A DNA stretch of 64,000 bases, taken from the NCBI GenBank assembly GCA_020744425.1, contig JAGMUV010000009.1, positions 1,488,001 through 1,552,000 of the forward strand, read 5' to 3'. The stretch comes from Dactylonectria macrodidyma (Eukaryota; Ascomycota; Sordariomycetes; Hypocreales; Nectriaceae). The first letter of the stretch is position 1, and the number at the start of each line of letters is the position of its first letter. Positions 1-10,655 of the stretch are shown here, in pieces. Position numbers and translations under genes: made by a program. A model generated the notes under the pieces. It had not been told where the DNA came from. It did not search any database and saw nothing but the letters and a program-made list of their open reading frames with translations.

Positions 1-951
1 TGATTGGCTCTCTGCCCAAGACGCTCAAGTTCATCTGCCACAATGGTGAGCACCCTCATTGACTGCTGCACGCTCCGAAACCTGCGGACAAGGCGCAGTG
101 TTCTGATCTGTTCTGTGCTTGCAAAAGGCGCCGGGTACGACCAGATCGACGTTGCCGCCTGCACCGCGCAGTCCATCCGCGTCTCCAACACGCCCAACGC
201 CGTGGATGACGCCACCGCCGATCTGACAATCTGGCTTCTGCTGGGCGCTCTTCGCAACTTGCCCGCCTCGATGGCTTCGCTGCGCCGCGGTGCCTGGCGC
301 GGCAACCCCACGCCGCGTCTCGGCCACGATCCACAGGGCAAAACGCTTGGAATTCTTGGCATGGGAGGCATTGGACGCAATGTCGCACGCAAGGCCCGCG
401 CGTTTGGTATGCAGATTCGATATCATAACCGCTCGCAATTGAGCCCAGAGCTGGAAGAAGGTGCCGAGTATGTCGACTTTGAGACGCTTCTCAGGGAGAG
501 TGATGTACTGAGCTTAAACCTCCCCCTGAATGTAAGTTCAAAGGCAATCGCCAATCGCCAATCCTCAACATTTCCAGTTAGCTACAACTGATACCTAACG
601 ACGATACAGCCCAAAACACGGCATACAATCTCCACCCCCCAATTTGACCTCATGAAACCTGGAATCCTCATCGTTAACACGGCTCGTGGTGCCGTCATGG
701 ACGAAGTGGCGCTGGTACAGGCTCTCGAAGCAGGCCAGGTTGCCAGCGTTGGACTGGACGTCTATGAGAATGAACCGGCCATTCACCCAGGCCTCGTCGA
801 AAATGAGAACGTGCTCCTGGTTCCACACATGGGCACTTGGACCGTAGAGACAGAAACCAAGATGGAAGAGTTGGCTATTGGTAACGTCCGTCTGGCTGCG
901 GAAGAAGGTAGACTGAAGACGATTGTTCCGGAGCAGAAGGAATTGGCATGA
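1..951 (+). CDS. D-isomer-specific 2-hydroxyacid dehydrogenase (glyoxylate/hydroxypyruvate reductase-like), 5' truncated
   Basis: The gene is cut by the left window edge. The model is exons <1-45, 128-531 and 610-951, with introns 46-127 (GTGAGC...AAG) and 532-609 (GTAAGT...CAG). Splicing the first intron restores the family motif CHNGAGYDQID; the ATG at position 4 and the apparent N-terminus after it are artefacts of reading the exon edge and intron. The Rossmann NAD(P)-binding loop reads GILGMGGIGRNVA. The three catalytic residues of the family are visible: Arg in VNTARGAV, Glu in YENEP and His in VPHMGTW. Such enzymes reduce 2-keto acids such as glyoxylate or hydroxypyruvate with NAD(P)H in the cytosol. 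Exact substrate cannot be read from sequence. Convergent with adenosylhomocysteinase downstream. Confidence 0.9.
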
Positions 952-1687
952 TGGGCATGGGAGCCTGGCGTAAGTTTCAACAGAAGTGCCTGAACACTGG
1001 TTAGAGAGGCGTAACAAGCGGCAACATCAGACAGAAGCTACTGGCAGATCGTTACCAAGTGGAATGAATAGACGGCCATTTGGGGGAAGAAAAACACTAC
1101 ATACCACAAATCATCGACTTATTCACTGTCTTGATCAGTGAGACTAGATTAAGTATCAAAAAAATATTATAGATTGCTTTAGTAAATGGTCACTCATAGC
1201 ATCAAGTGAAAAGATTTATTGAGAGGGAATATTCTTGTTATTGAACATCTACTCTGTCCTGGCCGCGGTTGACGGGCCTTCGTTGAGGTTTCACCCCATT
1301 CCTCTATATAGGGGCATGTCGTCTTTGGATCACATTGCATCCATCCATCCATTTCATCATCCATTTCATGCCTCGAAGGGGAATCATGATTAGCAGAAAA
1401 GCCAACGCCATTTTGTTGAAAAAGCAAGATTTTTTTACCCCTTCCTGCACCATGCGAGGAAATGCCCTCAACTGAGGGTAAGCATTTCAGAAAATTCATA
1501 AAAACAAAATATAAGGGAAATTCATAAAAACCGCAGGTGATCCGGTAGCTTTCCCAGCCCAGATGCCATGAAAGCCCATGCTGTTGAAACCAGAATTTTG
1601 CCAGTTGCCGTGTTCAGATAAGTGGGAGAGTTCGTTACACGTAGGAGTCCAGTTGAAGGATCCTTGGGTATGATTACATGGGTGCGC
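952..1687. other. Convergent intergenic region
   Basis: This holds the 3' flanks of the dehydrogenase and of adenosylhomocysteinase. It is relatively A+T-rich around 1080-1200 and 1490-1520. I see no gene, RNA or repeat in it; short open frames here have no coding character. Confidence 0.6.
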
Positions 1688-3153
1688 TTAGTAGCGGTAG
1701 CTGAAAAGGTTTGTTAGCACTGCGACCTAATTCAATTGGATGGTAAGGGTAAGAACATACATCTCGGCCTTGAAGGGGCCCTCGGCGGGCAGGCCAAGGT
1801 ACTCAGCCTGGACCTTGGTGAGGGTGCTGAGCTCAGCCTGGCAGTGGGCAAGGTGGAGACGGGCGACCTCCTCGTCGAGGATCTTGGGGAGGACGGTGAC
1901 GCCAACCTCGAGCTTCTCGGTCTTGGCGAACTCGACGTACTTCTGGCCCCAGGCGGCATCGCCGGCCTTGTAGAGCATGATCTGGGCCAGGACCTGGTTG
2001 GTGAAAGAGCAGGACATGACAAAGGAGGAGTGGCCAGTAGCACAGCCAAGGTTGACCAGACGGCCCTCGGCGAGGAGGATGACGTGGCGGCCGCTGGGCA
2101 TAAGGAAGCGGTCAACCTGGGGCTTGATGTTCTGGACGGAAGTAGCGTTGGCCTTGAGCCAGGCAACGTCAATCTCGATATCGAAGTGACCGATGTCTAT
2201 CGGTGTTGTTAGAAACTGTGTTTGAGTGCGAGGTTCGAGCGGAGAAACTTACTGCAGACGATGGCATCGTTAGGCATGGCCTCGAAGTGCTCGCCAACGA
2301 GGATGTCACGGCAGCCAGTGGTGGTAACGAAGATCTGGCCGATCTTGGCAGCCTTCTCCATGGTGGTGACCTGGAAGCCGGCCATGGCAGCCTGGAGGGC
2401 GTTGATGGGGTCGATCTCAGTGACGAGAACGCGAGCACCCATGGTGCTCAGGGCCATGGCGCAGCCCTTACCGACATCACCGAAACCGGCAACGACAGCA
2501 ACCTTGCCAGCAACCATGACGTCGGTAGCACGCTTGATACCGTCGATGAGGGACTCACGGCAGCCATAAAGGTTGTCGAACTTGGACTTGGTGACAGAGT
2601 CGTTGACGTTGATGGCGGGGACAAGGAGCTTGCCCTCCTTGAGCATGCGGTAGAGGTGGTGGACACCGGTGGTGGTCTCCTCGGAGACACCGTAGCAGTC
2701 CTTGAGCATCTCAGGGTACTTGGTGTGGACGAGGGTGGTCAGGTCACCACCGTCGTCGAGGATGAGGTTGAGCTTCTTGTCATCCTTGAAGGCGATGAGC
2801 TGCTGCTCGAGGCACCAGTTGTACTCCTCCTCGGTCTCACCCTTCCAGGCGAAGACGGGGACACCAGCAGCGGCAATGGCAGCCGCGGCGTGGTCCTGGG
2901 TGCTGAAGATGTTGCAGCTGGACCAGGTGACCTCGGCACCGAGAGCGACGAGGGTCTCGATGAGGACAGCGGTCTGGATGGTCATGTGGAGGCAGCCAGC
3001 AATGCGGGCACCGGCGAGGGGCTGGTCGTTCGCGTACTTGGCACGGGTGGCCATGAGACCGGGCATCTCGTTCTCGGCGAGCTCGATCTCCTTGCGGCCA
3101 AAGGCGGCGAGGGAGAGGTCGGCGACCTTGAAGGTGTGGGCGGGGGCAGACAT
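1688..3153 (-). CDS. sah1: Adenosylhomocysteinase (S-adenosyl-L-homocysteine hydrolase)
   Basis: Reversibly hydrolyses S-adenosylhomocysteine to adenosine and homocysteine, relieving product inhibition of SAM-dependent methyltransferases; cytosolic, NAD-dependent tetramer in known members. Exons on the minus strand are 3153-2253, 2196-1761 and 1700-1688, giving 449 aa, the usual length for the non-plant, non-insertion form. The start [10 protein letters not shown] follows a long C/T-rich leader. Visible signatures are [12 protein letters not shown] near the N-terminus, the [13 protein letters not shown] segment, and the NAD-binding loop [10 protein letters not shown]. The last exon is only 13 nt and encodes most of the final YRY-stop; in characterised enzymes the C-terminal Lys/Tyr reach into the neighbouring subunit's NAD site, so this tiny exon matters. 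Introns use GTAAGT and GTATGT donors. Confidence 0.97.
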
Positions 3154-4872
3154 GGTTGCGGTTTGGGATTGGGAGGATGGGAGGTATGGAGAGGGAGAAT
3201 GGGGGAAGAAAGAGAAGAAAGAAAAGAGGAATTGAGAGGAGGAGAGGTTAAAAAAGCCGAACGAGGTTGAGGAGCAGGAGCAAGATAAGATGGGGAGTGG
3301 GGCCTTTTTCGGTTGCTGAGAGCCAGAGGCGAGTGAAGGCGTTGCCTGAGGGGGGGAGGGGCAGGGTAGGAGGGGTCGGTGGGTTCCCTTCCGCTGTCTT
3401 TGTTGTTTGGTGGGCTTGCTTTGGTGGGCTTTTGGTGGGCGGTGGGTGGGCGGTGAAAACGTTTGGAGGCACAAAAGGAGGGGCAAATTTTCTTCTCGAG
3501 TTTCTGCCCAGAGCCCACACCAGCTGCGGGGCTGGGCAAGATTTCTGTCTCGGACTGCCACTGTCTTGTCCGCTCCTATGCCTCAGCACAAGAGCTAATG
3601 GTAAGAAGTACAGTACAGGCGCCTGTTGGCCACCCTGCCAATTGCCCTAAACTCAGCGTTCCTCTAGTGCCACTTGTTCCTGTGACAGGATTTTCTATTG
3701 CTGGCGCCGTCCCGCAACCATTCACGAGCGGCCGGGGCCGGGGCGGCCACAGGAAGTGGGGTCTTAACCTGGTCCTCCCTTGAGAACTCGGTACGGGTAC
3801 GGCATCTGGAGGAGCGGGCAACGAAAAAAAGAGGAACCAAGCGTCAAGCGTATTCGTACCAAGCTTAGGCTACCTGTACCGTAGCATATTTTTTTCCCCC
3901 CTTAGCACGTTGAGTTTTCTGGTACAATGACTGGGTCAACCTCATTGTCTCGAGGCTGGCTTCTCTGAGTCCACTTAATTTCTCGCTTTCTCTAGCCCTC
4001 TTTTCCCTTCTCCTTCGAAAAATTTACGGTATGACACGGGAACTTCTCCCCTCGGTCTAGTCTGCCCTCCTGTCTTGCCGTTGTTTCGCTCTCCCTGCTG
4101 TCTTCCGCTCTCAGACCTCCCCACCCCCGGAAGCCGAGCACCGTGGTCTGCTGCTGCTGCTGTACGGCCCCCGCTCCCTATTGGGGCCCCTTTATCCAAT
4201 GAATCCTCCTCGACGGCCCGATCCCAGCGCTCCAGGTAAAAGTCTACCACGTAGTAATTGCTGGTTGCAGGTTGGCGGGGCTCACCAGTCTCATTGCCCC
4301 TGGAAATACACAATAGAGAAGTAGACCCCATACCTCTTTGCGAGGACGGCATAACTATGTCCTCTTAAGACCTTGCCCGAAAGGCAATGGAAATCACCCG
4401 CAGCGTACGCGTGCCGGCCGAGTCCTCGACACTCGACCCTCGCTCGCTGATTCACCACAGGTCACTTCCCAATTGAGACTCGCCGTGGCATCATCAGTGT
4501 CTTTTATTCATTTGAATACTTGCTCCGGCCTTCACGTAGCCTTCTCCAAGGAAGGCATCGCGGCTGAGTTGATACACCAAGGTTGGCACGTAGCAAAGCT
4601 CTTGGCCCCCAGCCCAACACGAGTGAACAGTCTCCAGGGTTTGTGTGAGCCCTCTCCTCGGCTAGCCATGTGGCTGGCTTGACGACCACCATCACTGCCC
4701 TGACCAACATCCGCTATCAGGTGTTTCTCTCTTTCTCAACGCTTTCTTTAAATCTAGACCAGCACTGGATTATATTCCACATTGTCCGGAACGCCGCCAA
4801 TGCAAACCGTCACTGAGCGTCTCATGTCCCATAAGTCCCTCGAGACACTGCATATCCCTCTCCCTTACCCAT
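3154..4872. promoter_or_regulatory. Upstream region of adenosylhomocysteinase; no gene seen
   Basis: A 1.7 kb spacer between the sah1 start and the eIF3h stop. About 130 nt next to the sah1 ATG is a purine-rich block on the plus strand (C/T-rich leader on the coding strand), typical of a highly expressed fungal gene. Several 100-127 aa open frames exist on both strands, but they are G/C-driven, lack recognisable motifs and have no convincing leader. Confidence 0.5.
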
Positions 4873-6099
4873 TTATTTGGGCAACAGGTTCTCCCTTACG
4901 GCAAACATCTTGGCACTGACGTTGGCTGTGAATCCGTCCACCTGCTTGCTATACTGCTCCACCTGCTTCGCGTTCAGCATACCCTCCAGCCGACTAGGCT
5001 CCTGGGGGAGCTTGAACAGTCGCTGCCACTCATCCTCGGGCAACGGCGTCTGCTTGGCCGCTGCTCGTTGCGCATTCTCCGCCTTGCGCTTCGTCTGCCA
5101 TTGTGTGATCTTGGTCTGCTCTCGGGCCAGTTGTCGCTGGTAAAATTGAAAGTTATTAAGGTCAGTGTAGTGCGACTCGATGCTTTCGAGCAGAAGATCG
5201 CAGGTCTTCTCGAGGAAAGGGTCGATCGCCACGTCCAGGGCATCGATGGAGGGGTACAGCGGAGGCTTGACTGATTCACGGTTGAGGTCGGTCAGGGAGG
5301 TAGGCTGCTCGATATCATCGCTGGAGGGGGCGGAGGGGATCTGGTGCAAGTAGGTGGTGAGGAGATGAGAGTTGTGCACGTTGATGGGGTACTCGACAAG
5401 GATATCCTTGAAGGTAAGTTTTGACTTTTGCAAGCTGTGGGTTTCCTGGTCAGCTTCCCTAACACAAAAACTCCATATACCCCAGTGTTATCTCACCTCT
5501 CGGTCGTGAATTTGCCCTCCTTGTAGGCAGCCATAAAGCCAGAGGAGAGACGGAAAGCTCGCAGGGTCAGGTTGCCCTGGGAACTCTTGCTGGCGTCGTA
5601 GACAAGCGCGACGGTGTTCTCGTTATCCTTCTGGTAGTGGACTTGGTTCTCGACAAAGGCAAGGTTGAGGAAGTTGCCCATGGTGGCGCTGGTATACCAT
5701 CCGACGTTGTTGGCATCGACGTTGACCTCCTTCAGGTTTCGGATCATGTCGCTCTGGTAGGCGATATTGGCCTTCTGTCGGGGGGCAGCGGAGGCGAGCA
5801 GCGAGGCATCGTTCTGGTGACCGTCGGTGGTGGTATTATCGACGGAGGGGAAGGGGAAGGTGTTGGTGACCTCCAGGACGTTGTTCTGGTCCATGCCGAC
5901 GATCGATCCGGTCGCAGTAGAGGGAAAGACTGACGAACAGTGCTTGGCAATCTTCATGATGGTCTATACATACGCGTTCAGTTCTCCCACCTCTCATACC
6001 TCACAGAGGGGAGGCCCCAAGGTGGGGCGGGGCAGTTGTGCTCACCAGAGCCGAGACCTGAACGGCCTGGAAAGGCGCATCTTTGGGAACGTCACCCAT
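4873..6099 (-). CDS. Eukaryotic translation initiation factor 3 subunit h (MPN domain)
   Basis: Subunit of the eIF3 complex, which binds the 40S ribosome and aids mRNA recruitment and scanning. Exons are 6099-6046, 5963-5497 and 5434-4873, giving 360 aa. The first exon encodes 18 residues ([18 protein letters not shown]) joined to [11 protein letters not shown], which fits the family N-terminus. The N-terminal half is an MPN/Mov34 domain with the segment [16 protein letters not shown] and [11 protein letters not shown]. It lacks the JAMM metal-binding signature, as expected for the non-catalytic MPN subunit h. The C-terminal half contains a helical charged segment rich in Q, K and R. Donors are GTGAGC and GTGAGA. 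The divergent alternative, a CSN or proteasome MPN subunit, fits less well. Confidence 0.93.
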
Positions 6100-6924
6100 T
6101 TTGACAGAGGTTCGGTATGATATTCACGGGGGCCGCGAGAGACGGAGAGACGTTCGGCGCTAGGATCGCGAGACGGGCGTGGTGTTGCAAGGTCGTCCTC
6201 AGTGCACTCAAGGTGGGAATATCGAAACTTTTCGCATCCGATTTGTGGGCGTTGTGGGATGTAGGCGGTGAGAGGCGGCAGATTCCCCGTCTCGTCACCA
6301 ATCTCTCTCAGAGCCTCAAGTAAGTCTCCCGAACGTAACGTTGCCAACACAGCGTTTTGTTATTCTCACTCTTTGGCTTTGAGACGCTCTGATTCCGTCC
6401 TAATATCTCCTTTAAAGCATTGTCGGCCTATCTTTCGTACCGCGACTTGGACCAACCATCTGGTATCACGCAGCATGGGTGGGGAATAAAATTACCATTC
6501 GCATGCACGTCCAACACAATCATAATCCATCTAAGTAAACTTTTTCGTTTTCGAAATATCAATAACTCCTTTATTTTCTCTATAACCATTTTTTCCCGGC
6601 AATTTATAAACCCTCCTGTCATCGCAATGCACATACCCTCTCACATTCCCATGGCATCCCCATCATCAACGCAAGCTATGGGTCGGCTGGGTCCCGGGGC
6701 TGTAGAGACCTGCCAGAGACCTGGGTTTGCTCTCATGTTCGGCTTAGGTCGGGCTCAAATGTCTGGGCGTGAACAACACCCTTGACTCGGTCATGCTTGC
6801 CATGGACACGCAGCATTCAGCCGAAACGCCGAACAAAATGTGACACATTAATCCCGGAGCTCCTTCTGGGCTTAGCTTGCGGGTTCTGCATCTGTCTTAC
6901 AGTCCAGCCTCAAGATGCGACGAT
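6100..6924. promoter_or_regulatory. Upstream region of eIF3h
   Basis: Lies between two minus-strand genes and contains the eIF3h promoter plus the 3' flank of the next gene. There is an A/T-rich patch around 6480-6600. No further gene is supported. Confidence 0.5.
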
Positions 6925-7635
6925 TCATTCCTCCCAGGGGATGATCTCCCAGGACTCCACATCATCGCGGATGATGAGACGGTGCTGGTCGATCTTCCAG
7001 AACGCATACATGGCACGAGTCGCACCCGCGGCTTCTCGATGCGCCGGCCCTCGACCGCCTTTCTTAGCATCTTCTCTTGACCTCCAGATGCAGGTGGCCA
7101 GGTTCCGAAGGTCCGAGTCAGGCTCTCCGAACCAGTACCTAGGCTTGTCAGCAAGGACCCCTCAACACCCCTGCGGCACACAAACATACTTGAGAAAGCC
7201 GCCGCTGGCGACAGCCTCGGCGTGGGCAGCCTTATCCAACCGACCGAGATCAGCGTACTCTGTGCTCGTCTTGATCTGTGACCGGAAGGCGACGATATAG
7301 AACGAGCTCTGTTTGAAGCCCTTTCCGGATTCAACGGCAAGACGCTTTACTTCTGCAATGACTTCGGGCCAATTGAAAGAGTCGACATATGGTGCTGTCG
7401 CATAGTCCTTACGAAGAACTTGCAGTTGGGTCAGACCCTTTGCCAGAAGCCCATTTTCGTTATCGAGCGATTCCAAGTCAAGTAGATGGTCCTGGTCTGC
7501 GTATGGCGATTGCATCAAGTAACGGCTGTTGGTCAGAACCTCGGGCTCGACCTGACTGACATGCACTTGCGCATCAGGCTTCGAGAAGCCGCCAATATCC
7601 GTTCCCGGAGCGGTCTGTACCTGCACGGAGGCCAT
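6925..7635 (-). CDS. Conserved fungal protein of unknown function (possibly UPF0643-like)
   Basis: Exons are 7635-7190 and 7138-6925, joined through a 51 nt intron (GTATGT donor, CCTAG acceptor), giving 219 aa. Ignoring the intron would truncate the protein at 157 aa just before its most conserved-looking part. The C-terminal exon encodes YWFGEPDSDLRNLATCIWRS, a Lys/Gly-rich segment, then MYAFWKIDQHRLIIRDDVES and WEIIPWEE. This block resembles a fungal family of small soluble proteins that I remember as UPF0643, but the family name is a recollection and could be wrong. No signal peptide or membrane segment is visible. I infer a soluble cytosolic protein and assign no function. Confidence 0.75.
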
Positions 7636-8904
7636 TGGTGTCTCGGTAGTCTATTCTCAAAGGATCAAGATTTTGTGTGCTCAATAGCTTTGAGTCGAGG
7701 CAATTGACACCGGAAGAGTTGCGATAGTGGCCAGGGGTCTGTTGAGTTGTGAGGAGGAAAACAAGTTACAGACAAGACCATCCTCACAACAGCACGAGCC
7801 CAGAGGTTTTATTATCATTCCGAGTAGTGTCCATGCGCTCCTTAGACCATCGAGCATGGAATAACGTGCTAAATGACACCATCCCGGTGCAACTTATTCG
7901 TACGCCGGCAAGAGTGGGCCGGCTAGAGTCTCTCAACGCGCGTGCCGGCAACCTTGTTGGTGCGGACTATCGGGGCATGAGGGCCGACTACGGCCCCTCG
8001 GACATGGCCGGAGAAAAAATCACACGCCGAATCTCTTATCTCGCATATTGAGGAGCCATTCAAATGGACGGCCTCGAGCGCAATCCCTTATCTTCTTTTG
8101 TTTTTATCATCTTCACGGATCTCGACGTTACAGCTGATTATGCCGACTACTGGGGATCATGGAAGCTTTGCATTGGCCGACGCCATATTTACATCTGACA
8201 TTGAGCGAGCTTGGACTAACTAACAACACGCAACGTCTCACAGACATGACGGGATCGGTGACTACAGGGAACGTGCAACACCTCCCGTCCACTACCAACA
8301 ACACGACTTCACCCGGATGGCCTCCTCAGTTCTCACCGCCAAAAGCTCAGCAAAGCCATTTCCCCGACTCCGGCAGTTGGGATAACGCTGAGACAGATGG
8401 CGATAGGAATAAGGCGTAACTGGATCCGGGGCTAGCGCAGGCCGCCATGCAGAAGTGACTGTGCAGGAGCCGCTAAAAACACTGACAGCGCACTCGTCTA
8501 TCTTGCATCCTCGAGCCTCGGGATACATATATCTGCCACACCCACCGTAAGTCCCGAGCGCTACTCCCGAGCTCAGATGCCTGCTCAAATACTTGCTCAG
8601 ATACGAGTACGTCGAAGGAATGCAAAAGATCAATGTTCCGTCGGGATATTACAAACAGGGCCTTACTCATGGAAGCAGGGATCTTTGCACGGACACGTCA
8701 GACGCCACGAGGATGTCGACATCCATGAACGTTATAGCTAGCTCGTTGACCTCATCGCCGGCGGTGTAAGTGGACTTCACATGGTAAGGCTTGGGCCTCA
8801 TTCATGCAACTCGGGTTACACAGACCGAATCCGTCCCTGCTCAACATTTCTGGTGTTCACTTCTTATCTTTTGAATTGTCGACTCGCTACTCTATCCTAC
8901 TGGC
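7636..8904. other. Intergenic region with no supported gene
   Basis: A 1.27 kb spacer between two minus-strand genes. It contains a 48-codon minus-strand reading frame (about 8668-8814) that is protein-like in composition but lacks a leader or recognisable motif. Everything else looks non-coding. Confidence 0.45.
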
Positions 8905-9972
8905 TCAGATCCTAGCCTCATCCGCCGAATCCGGTCTCTGCTCCGTCAAATACACCTTAGCTACCTCATACGTGCCTAAATATAACCCACTTCCTAGCAT
9001 CGTCCATCCCGACCGCAGAGCCGCACCCCGGAATAGTCCCTGCACACCTCTCTCGCCATAGACCTCTTGCGTCACTACCCACGCCCCCTTCCGCGCCTTT
9101 TTCCCAGCAAGCTCCCAGGCGACTGGACTCTGCTCCTTGGTTCCCGCGCTCAGCATCATCCGTGTCTTGACCACGTCGCTCGGTGTCGTGATGAATGCTG
9201 CCAATGCGCCAGCGCTCCCCGCACTGCCTCCGGTCACTAGCCCAACCTCGAAGAGACTTCTGGTCGTGTCGCCACGGCTGGCTGCCTTTGATTCCCAGAT
9301 CCGGGCTCTGACGTGCTCGAAGATTGGAAATTGAAGAGCCGTAAAGGGGAGATTGCGCGCAACAAGAGCCGTATATCCTGTAAAGAGTCGACGCGATGCC
9401 CCGGTCCCGCCGAGCTGGCGCAGCGCTTGTAATGACGTAGACGAACTCGTATTCTTGTCACCAGACTGCTTACTCTGGATCATCTGGGCGTTTTGTTTGA
9501 TGACCTCTGCTGGAGCCAGGACGAAACAAGAAGCCGTTTCTGCGATTGCGGACGCAGACGAGTGCACGAGAGCTTCAGGAAAGAGCATTGTCTTCCCAAT
9601 CAATTGCTTCCCTTTTTCATAAGTCGAAAAGAAAAGACCGGCTACCAGATTGTCAATTCATTTTTCCCGTGCTCTGTGAAGATGTTGTTTAGGCGAACCT
9701 GCTGGGAGTGTAGCAAACACCACACTCCCGATGCCCTGATACAAACCCTTCAGGACATGTGGATTTTTCGTCCCAGTCGACGTGAACGTTTTGAGGTAGT
9801 CCTGGCTCTGATATCGAGTCTTCAGCGTGTCGAGGGGATAGACGATGAGGTCGACCGTGAAGGCCGCGATAGCTCCAGCCTAGAACATGGTCCGACTTGT
9901 AAGCCATGGTGGTCTGATTTGAGGCGCACCGAGTCTTTGGATGTTGGCACGTACCGCATAGATCTCGATCAT
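8905..9972 (-). CDS. Mitochondrial carrier, S-adenosylmethionine-carrier-like (SLC25A26/Pet8 type)
   Basis: Inner-membrane transporter of the SLC25 family. Exons are 9972-9955, 9879-9699 and 9641-8905, giving 311 aa. The first exon holds just MIEIYA; the first repeat then begins AGAIAAFTVDLIVYPLDTLKT. The three tripartite-repeat motifs are PLDTLKTR, PAEVIKQ and PSDVVKTR. The second has Ala-Glu in place of the usual Asp context, as in SAM carriers. Segments LPFTALQFPIFE and AAFITTPSDVVKTR align by eye with human SLC25A26, so I infer import of SAM in exchange for SAH into mitochondria. Donors are GTACGT and the weaker GTTCGC. A related orphan carrier is possible, since specificity rests on contact-point residues I did not align formally. 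Confidence 0.85.
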
Positions 9973-10655
9973 CTTCTTAGCCGCAGATTAGATTTAACCA
10001 GCATCTCCAAGTGCAATCCATGCCCACCCTGCACACCCTACTTATTATACTACGTAAGGGTGTTGTTCTTGTATCGGTGATGTCATTGAAGTTCTCACAC
10101 TGTGTACAGGGTTCCGGAGACTTACCCTGCACTTCTGACTCGGAAGCTAACTTGCGGTTACATGACATGCATCGAGATCTTCACCATGACGTCTAATTCG
10201 GTTGCACGTTGTTATCTCTTAGGAATGCTTAACTTGTATCTTCCAGTTAGGTGCTCAGGTTTATAAAGTAGAGTTGTCATTGAGGCTCAACTAACCATTC
10301 ACACTTCTATCTAAGTGTGTCCAGCGTAGTCCACCAGCAAACAAGATCAGGCCACTTATTCATAGTGCCGTTGTCGTTCGATTGCGCAGTTAATGAGTTA
10401 GACTCATTCTGTAGCATTTCAAAAATGGACTGATTGAATAATGAAATGAATCTTGAAACGTCATCGTCATATTAGCGACGCATTTTAAGCCATGCGAGAT
10501 GCGCCATCCTACCTAGTATGTACAATTCCCGAAGACTAAGCAACCACGCGTGTTCCCCCTCTATATTGACTCCGAACATTCCCAAGATAGCAATTTGCTA
10601 GCATCCTTGCCTCTATTTGCGATGCATCTATGCCCAAAACCGTACGCGCTGGAAA
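9973..10655. promoter_or_regulatory. Upstream region of the mitochondrial carrier
   Basis: About 0.7 kb between minus-strand genes, with A/T-rich sequence around 10370-10470. No coding or RNA gene recognised. Confidence 0.5.

Noticed and set aside
4..127. Apparent ATG start of the first gene at position 4
   Set aside because: Removing a GTGAGC...AAG intron (46-127) restores the conserved CHNGAGYDQID sequence, so the ATG is out of the true frame and the gene starts outside the window.
2203..3270. 355-codon plus-strand frame opposite adenosylhomocysteinase, and similar frames opposite other genes
   Set aside because: Antisense shadows caused by codon bias of highly expressed genes on the other strand.
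8668..8814. 48-codon minus-strand frame with acidic, protein-like sequence
   Set aside because: No recognisable domain and no clear splicing partners; too short to support. Could be a relic.
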